Below the pieces are notes generated by a model. That model did not search any database. It was given only the letters and a program-made list of their open reading frames with translations, and was not told where the DNA came from. From Sulfobacillus sp. (GTDB taxonomy: Bacteria > Bacillota > Sulfobacillia > Sulfobacillales > Sulfobacillaceae), in NCBI GenBank assembly GCA_027309085.1, contig DAIDDL010000026.1, positions 1 to 60,773 on the forward strand: a stretch of 60,773 bases of DNA, read 5' to 3'. Below, piece after piece: positions 57,539 through 60,773 of the stretch. Both the position numbers and the translations under genes were made by a program. Each line of letters starts with the position of its first letter. The first letter of the stretch is position 1.

Positions 57539-58363
57539 ATGCTCGCCATCATCGGCATTGGCAGTGCGATGGTCTTTGTCTTTTTGTGGTCCGGCTATTC
57601 CGACGCCGAACTCGTGTTAGCGGATATTGAGCGCCGCCGCGCTCCGCCGGCGCCGTGGCGGGACCGGTGGGCGGCCTGGGTCCGCGCCACGCGCCGCTCC
57701 TGGCCGGGATACAACGATCACGTCCGCCGCGAGCTCGCGCAAGTCGGCGGCACGCCGGGACGGTATGCGATGCAAATGGTCGTCGTTGGCGGTCTCGTGG
57801 CCGTGGTGCTCGGGTGGGATTTGTCGTGGTGGCTCGCTCCCCTGGGGTTCCTCGCCGGGGCCGGGATTATCCGGGCCGTGCTGCATCAGCAATACGCCAC
57901 CTGGGTCACCCGCGTCACGGCCCAGATGAGTGACGTCGTGGTGCTGCTCAAGGCCCGGCTGCAAGCAGGGGAAACCGTGCCACAAGCGGTGCGCCATGTG
58001 GGAGCTCAGCTCACGCCGCCGGTGCAAACACAGTGGCAGCGGCTGGTGCAGCATCTGGATGCCGGGGTGCCCTTCTCCGAAGCGATTGGCGCGTTTATGG
58101 ATCAGGTGCCGGAACGGGATGTGGCCGCGGTTATGCAGCAGCTCGTGGTCTATGACCGCGAATCGGTCCCGGCTGAACCGTTTGGCACGCTGGCGGCGCA
58201 CCTGAGCCGCATGAAGCTGCTGAAACGCGATTACCTGGTCAAGCGGTCCAGCGGCATGATCACGGTGTATACCGGCGTCGCCTTTCTGGTCGCCGTGGTC
58301 AGTGTCTTAGGCCCCACGCTCTATGGTTTATGGGTGAGCACCGTCAGTGGGATGCCGCTGTAA
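57539..58363 (+). CDS. tadC: TadC-like inner membrane protein (type II secretion F domain)
   Basis: A 274-residue protein with an N-terminal membrane helix, two central helices and a C-terminal helix pair. The T2SSF domain has LLKARLQAGETVPQAVRHVG then DAGVPFSEAIGAFMDQVP. It partners TadB. ATG at 57539 after GAAGGAGG. Confidence 0.85.
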   Translation: MLAIIGIGSAMVFVFLWSGYSDAELVLADIERRRAPPAPWRDRWAAWVRATRRSWPGYNDHVRRELAQVGGTPGRYAMQMVVVGGLVAVVLGWDLSWWLAPLGFLAGAGIIRAVLHQQYATWVTRVTAQMSDVVVLLKARLQAGETVPQAVRHVGAQLTPPVQTQWQRLVQHLDAGVPFSEAIGAFMDQVPERDVAAVMQQLVVYDRESVPAEPFGTLAAHLSRMKLLKRDYLVKRSSGMITVYTGVAFLVAVVSVLGPTLYGLWVSTVSGMPL

Positions 58364-58403
58364 AAAGGGCTCCCTTCATTCAAAAAGGAGGTTTCACACA
58401 CAC

Positions 58404-58547
58404 ATGGATAGCAACCCTTGGATCGCGGCCGGCATCGGCCTGCTCGGCACGGTCGTTTTGGGCACCATCGTGTATCACTTTTTTCCCAATGCGGTCGGCA
58501 ACTTCTTCGAGAATGCCGTCAACGGCATCTTGGCCCAATTTCCCTAA
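58404..58547 (+). CDS. 47-residue hydrophobic protein, candidate Tad pilin
   Basis: A short acidic start (MDSNPW) is followed by a hydrophobic helix (IAAGIGLLGTVVLGTIVYHF) and an Asn-rich tail (PNAVGNFFENAVNGILAQF). ATG at 58404 after AAAAGGAGG. It lies exactly where Flp-type pilin genes often lie, between the platform genes and the TadE-like gene. It has no obvious prepilin peptidase site, so it may be mature as made or be a different subunit. Confidence 0.55.
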   Translation: MDSNPWIAAGIGLLGTVVLGTIVYHFFPNAVGNFFENAVNGILAQFP

Positions 58548-58648
58548 GGTCTGCGGGGCGGGCGTGGGCATGGCGCGGGGCGATGGTGTGCCCCCACGGT
58601 GCACGCCGCCCCTCCTCAACGACTACGCCACAGAAAGGAGAACGGTCG

Positions 58649-60773
58649 ATGCCACAATTCAGACGTAGGCGTTCCTGGTGGAAGACCGTCTGGACGGACC
58701 AGCGCGGGATGTCGGATTATGTCGCCTTGGCGATTGCCACGCCGCTGATGATTATGGGATTTCTCGGTGGGTCGGCGGTGGTGGAAACCGTCTCCGCCCA
58801 AGCCGCGTTGCATACGGCGGCAGGCATTGCCGACCGGGCGCTGGTCGCGGATGGCTGTCTGACCAGCAATGCCCTGCAAGCGATGAGCACGACCTTGCAA
58901 GCGGCGCATATGAGTCCCAGCCGCATGACGCTGGCGACGACGACCGGCTCGTCGGGGCTGTATGGCACCCGGGGACTGGCCGTAAATGTCAGCTACGCTG
59001 TGCCCTTAACCATTCCGGGCACGCCCTGGCTGGTCACGTCCCGCAAAGCCACGGCCCAAGTCAGCGATGACCAAAGCCAATATGTGCCCTATGCGAATAC
59101 CCGCACGTCGGCGTGTGCCTCGTCCAGCGCCGTGGCCTCGGTGTTTCAGGGCGAAGCGGGCACGAGCGGGGGCGGGTCCCAGGTGACCTTGCCGCCGGAA
59201 GCCACGGCGGTCAGCGAAACTGTGACGCCGAGTCCGGGGCAGGTCGGCAGTGCGCTGACCGTCTCCGGGACGGTGACCGACAATGGCAGTCCGATGGCCA
59301 ATACGGCGGTCGCGGTGGCGGTCGGCACGCAAGTCACGCAAACGGCCACCACCAATGCCCAAGGGCAGTACTCGGCCACTCTCATTCCCACCCAGGCCGG
59401 GTCCGTCGCGGTAGACGTCACGGCGGGGCCCGCCACCAATCAGCAGACGGTGACCATCGCCCCCTTAGCGCCCGCATCCGTGACGCTGAATGTGCCGCCG
59501 TCCCTCAGGGTGGGCCAGGCCTTTGCCATTCAAGGCACGGTCTTGGCCGCAAACGGCCAGCCTGTCGCGGATGGGACGTCGGTCACGGTGTCCAGCAATG
59601 CCGCGTCCGCAATCCCGACGCAAACCGTGACCACGACCGGCGGGGCGTTTACGGTCGCTGTGCCGAATGGCCTGACGGCTTTGTCGCCGAATCCGGTGAC
59701 GGTGACCGCGACGGCCGGATCGGTGCAGCAGACGGCGTCTATCACGCCAGAACCCGGGGCGCCGCAAGCGGTTACCCTCGCGGTGACGCCCGTGAAGGGC
59801 AGCGCCGGGAGCACCTGGACCGTCTCGGGGACGGTCACCGGACCGGATCAGACGCCGGTGGCGTCCGGGACCACGGTCACTCTGAGCGCTTCCGTCGCCA
59901 ATGCTAGCACCCTGCCGACCTTCCGCACGTCGAGCACCGGGGCCTTTTCGGGGACCCTGACGCTGACCACGGCGGGAACCCAAAGCCTGGCCGCCACGGC
60001 GGGCACGGTGCAAAGTTCCCCGGTGTCCGTAACGGTGACGCCGGGAGCCCCCACCCAAGTCGAGAATCTGACGGCGACGCCGAATCCGGTGAATCTCGGA
60101 GCCACCACGGTCATCAGTGGCACGGTGCTGGATGCCTACGGCAATCCCGAACCTGCTGGGGTGACACTGACCCTGACGTCCCCGGCATGGAAGACGCCGG
60201 TCACGACGGCAACGGCGGCTGGTGGCACGTTCAGCACCGCGGTGAGTTTCAATCAGTCCGGCAATCAAGTGGTGCAAGTGGCCGTGGGCTCCACGCCGTT
60301 GCAAAACGGGACGATCACGGTCGCGGTGAATGCGCAAGGGGCCTACACGCTTGTCGCCACTCAATCGGCCACCACGATGACGGCCGGCACCACCGAGTCC
60401 GTCACATGGACGCTGACGGACAGTCAGGGCAATCCGGTGGCGGGCATTCCGCTCGCGTTTGCCGCCAATCTGAGTACGGCTGTGACCCTGTCCGCGAGTT
60501 CTGCGGTGACAAACAGCGCGGGGCAGGCGACCATCACGGTGGCCACGACGCAGGCGGGGACGTTGACCGTCACCGCGACGGCTCAAACGAGTCCGAATAC
60601 GACCGGCACGGCCACGTGGATCGTGAATCCGGCGGCCCCGCAAACGGTGGATCCGCCGACGATTAGTCCCAGTGTCGTCCAATCGACGCAAGAGGGCGGC
60701 ACGGTGATGCCGGTGGCCACCGGCCTGGCGTTGGACAGTTATGGCAATCCGGTGGCCAATGCCACGGTGTCTG
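58649..60773 (+). CDS. TadE/G-like anchor fused to tandem Ig-like repeats, cut by window end
   Basis: Open from ATG 58649 (after AGAAAGGAG) to the window end without a stop, more than 700 residues. It is easily missed because it has no stop in the window. Residues about 15-50 (DQRGMSDYVALAIATPLMIM) look like a TadE/TadG pseudopilin anchor, and the region to about 170 like a TadG domain. From about 178 on come about six bacterial Ig-like (Big) repeats of 85-100 residues, with the recurring phrase GTVxDxxGNPVA. It is probably a surface adhesin displayed with the pilus. Codon use is strongly GC-biased. Confidence 0.85.
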   Translation, partial: MPQFRRRRSWWKTVWTDQRGMSDYVALAIATPLMIMGFLGGSAVVETVSAQAALHTAAGIADRALVADGCLTSNALQAMSTTLQAAHMSPSRMTLATTTGSSGLYGTRGLAVNVSYAVPLTIPGTPWLVTSRKATAQVSDDQSQYVPYANTRTSACASSSAVASVFQGEAGTSGGGSQVTLPPEATAVSETVTPSPGQVGSALTVSGTVTDNGSPMANTAVAVAVGTQVTQTATTNAQGQYSATLIPTQAGSVAVDVTAGPATNQQTVTIAPLAPASVTLNVPPSLRVGQAFAIQGTVLAANGQPVADGTSVTVSSNAASAIPTQTVTTTGGAFTVAVPNGLTALSPNPVTVTATAGSVQQTASITPEPGAPQAVTLAVTPVKGSAGSTWTVSGTVTGPDQTPVASGTTVTLSASVANASTLPTFRTSSTGAFSGTLTLTTAGTQSLAATAGTVQSSPVSVTVTPGAPTQVENLTATPNPVNLGATTVISGTVLDAYGNPEPAGVTLTLTSPAWKTPVTTATAAGGTFSTAVSFNQSGNQVVQVAVGSTPLQNGTITVAVNAQGAYTLVATQSATTMTAGTTESVTWTLTDSQGNPVAGIPLAFAANLSTAVTLSASSAVTNSAGQATITVATTQAGTLTVTATAQTSPNTTGTATWIVNPAAPQTVDPPTISPSVVQSTQEGGTVMPVATGLALDSYGNPVANATVS

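Noticed and set aside
59113-59907. 264-codon plus-strand frame inside the Ig-repeat gene
   Set aside because: It is the +2 shadow of the repeat protein; Gly/Arg-rich, with no start signal.
59465-60691. 408-codon open frame on the minus strand opposite the Ig-repeat protein
   Set aside because: Composition is dominated by Arg/Gly/His repeats that mirror the Thr/Val/Gly codons of the opposite strand; the sense frame is clearly the gene.

Overview
The window looks like the replication-origin region of a spore-forming Firmicute chromosome. Sulfobacillus or a close relative is my guess, from gene order, high GC and the presence of sporulation-linked genes (yyaC, remB and a LonC-type protease); no database search was possible. 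The core backbone keeps the classic Bacillus-type order: dnaA-dnaN-recF-dciA-remB-gyrB-gyrA-pdxS-pdxT on the minus strand, and rpmH-rnpA-yidD-yidC-rsmG-parA-parB on the plus strand, diverging from about 20.2-20.3 kb. mnmE, mnmG and jag, often found between yidC and rsmG, are absent here.

Layout. 0-0.44 kb: 3' end of an IS605-type tnpB. 0.5-3.4 kb: isochorismatase-like hydrolase, MFS transporter and ctaA. 3.85-6.16 kb: a decayed integrative element (Rep-like debris, an excisionase-like gene, a twice-frameshifted integrase) abutting tRNA-Arg. 6.27-9.4 kb: tRNA-Arg, two tRNA-Ser, serS and mtnA behind a T-box leader. 9.5-20.1 kb: pdxTS, gyrAB and the dnaA cluster, with a candidate oriC between dnaN and dnaA. 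20.4-25.8 kb: rpmH to parB, three parS-like palindromes, and DUF554 and DUF4446 genes. 25.8-26.8 kb: remnant group II intron directly behind a terminator. 26.9-31.1 kb: yyaC, a YkvI-like transporter, TPR, CvpA, MscS and DUF951 genes. 31.1-39.5 kb: ddl, then rpsF-ssb-rpsR-yybS-like-rplI-lonC-dnaB-purA and tRNA-Gly. 39.8-42.3 kb: class II aldolase, small membrane proteins, an L,D-transpeptidase and tRNA-Thr.

42.2-46.6 kb is a decayed genomic island. It begins at tRNA-Thr and ends at a degenerate duplicate of that tRNA's 3' half (36/46 identical), which marks the two attachment sites. Inside are a TumE-like toxin-antitoxin pair, a broken IS66 transposase, several integrase fragments, two related palindromes and a large hairpin. 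46.6-50.7 kb holds a glycerate-kinase-like gene, an MBL hydrolase, a PDZ-less HtrA-like protease and unknown membrane proteins.

50.9-60.8 kb is a second mobile or plasmid-like module, apparently healthy and running off the right edge. It carries HicAB, a replication module and a Tad-type pilus operon. The replication module has three DnaA boxes in front of a rep gene; inside the rep gene are a 17-bp inverted repeat, three 16-bp iterons and a further dyad, and a truncated paralogue of the Rep N-terminus lies upstream. The Tad operon runs tadZ-, tadA-, tadB- and tadC-like genes, a 47-residue pilin candidate, and a very long protein that joins a TadE/G-like membrane anchor to tandem Ig-like repeats. 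This replicon plus adhesive-pilus module is the most promising novel system in the window.
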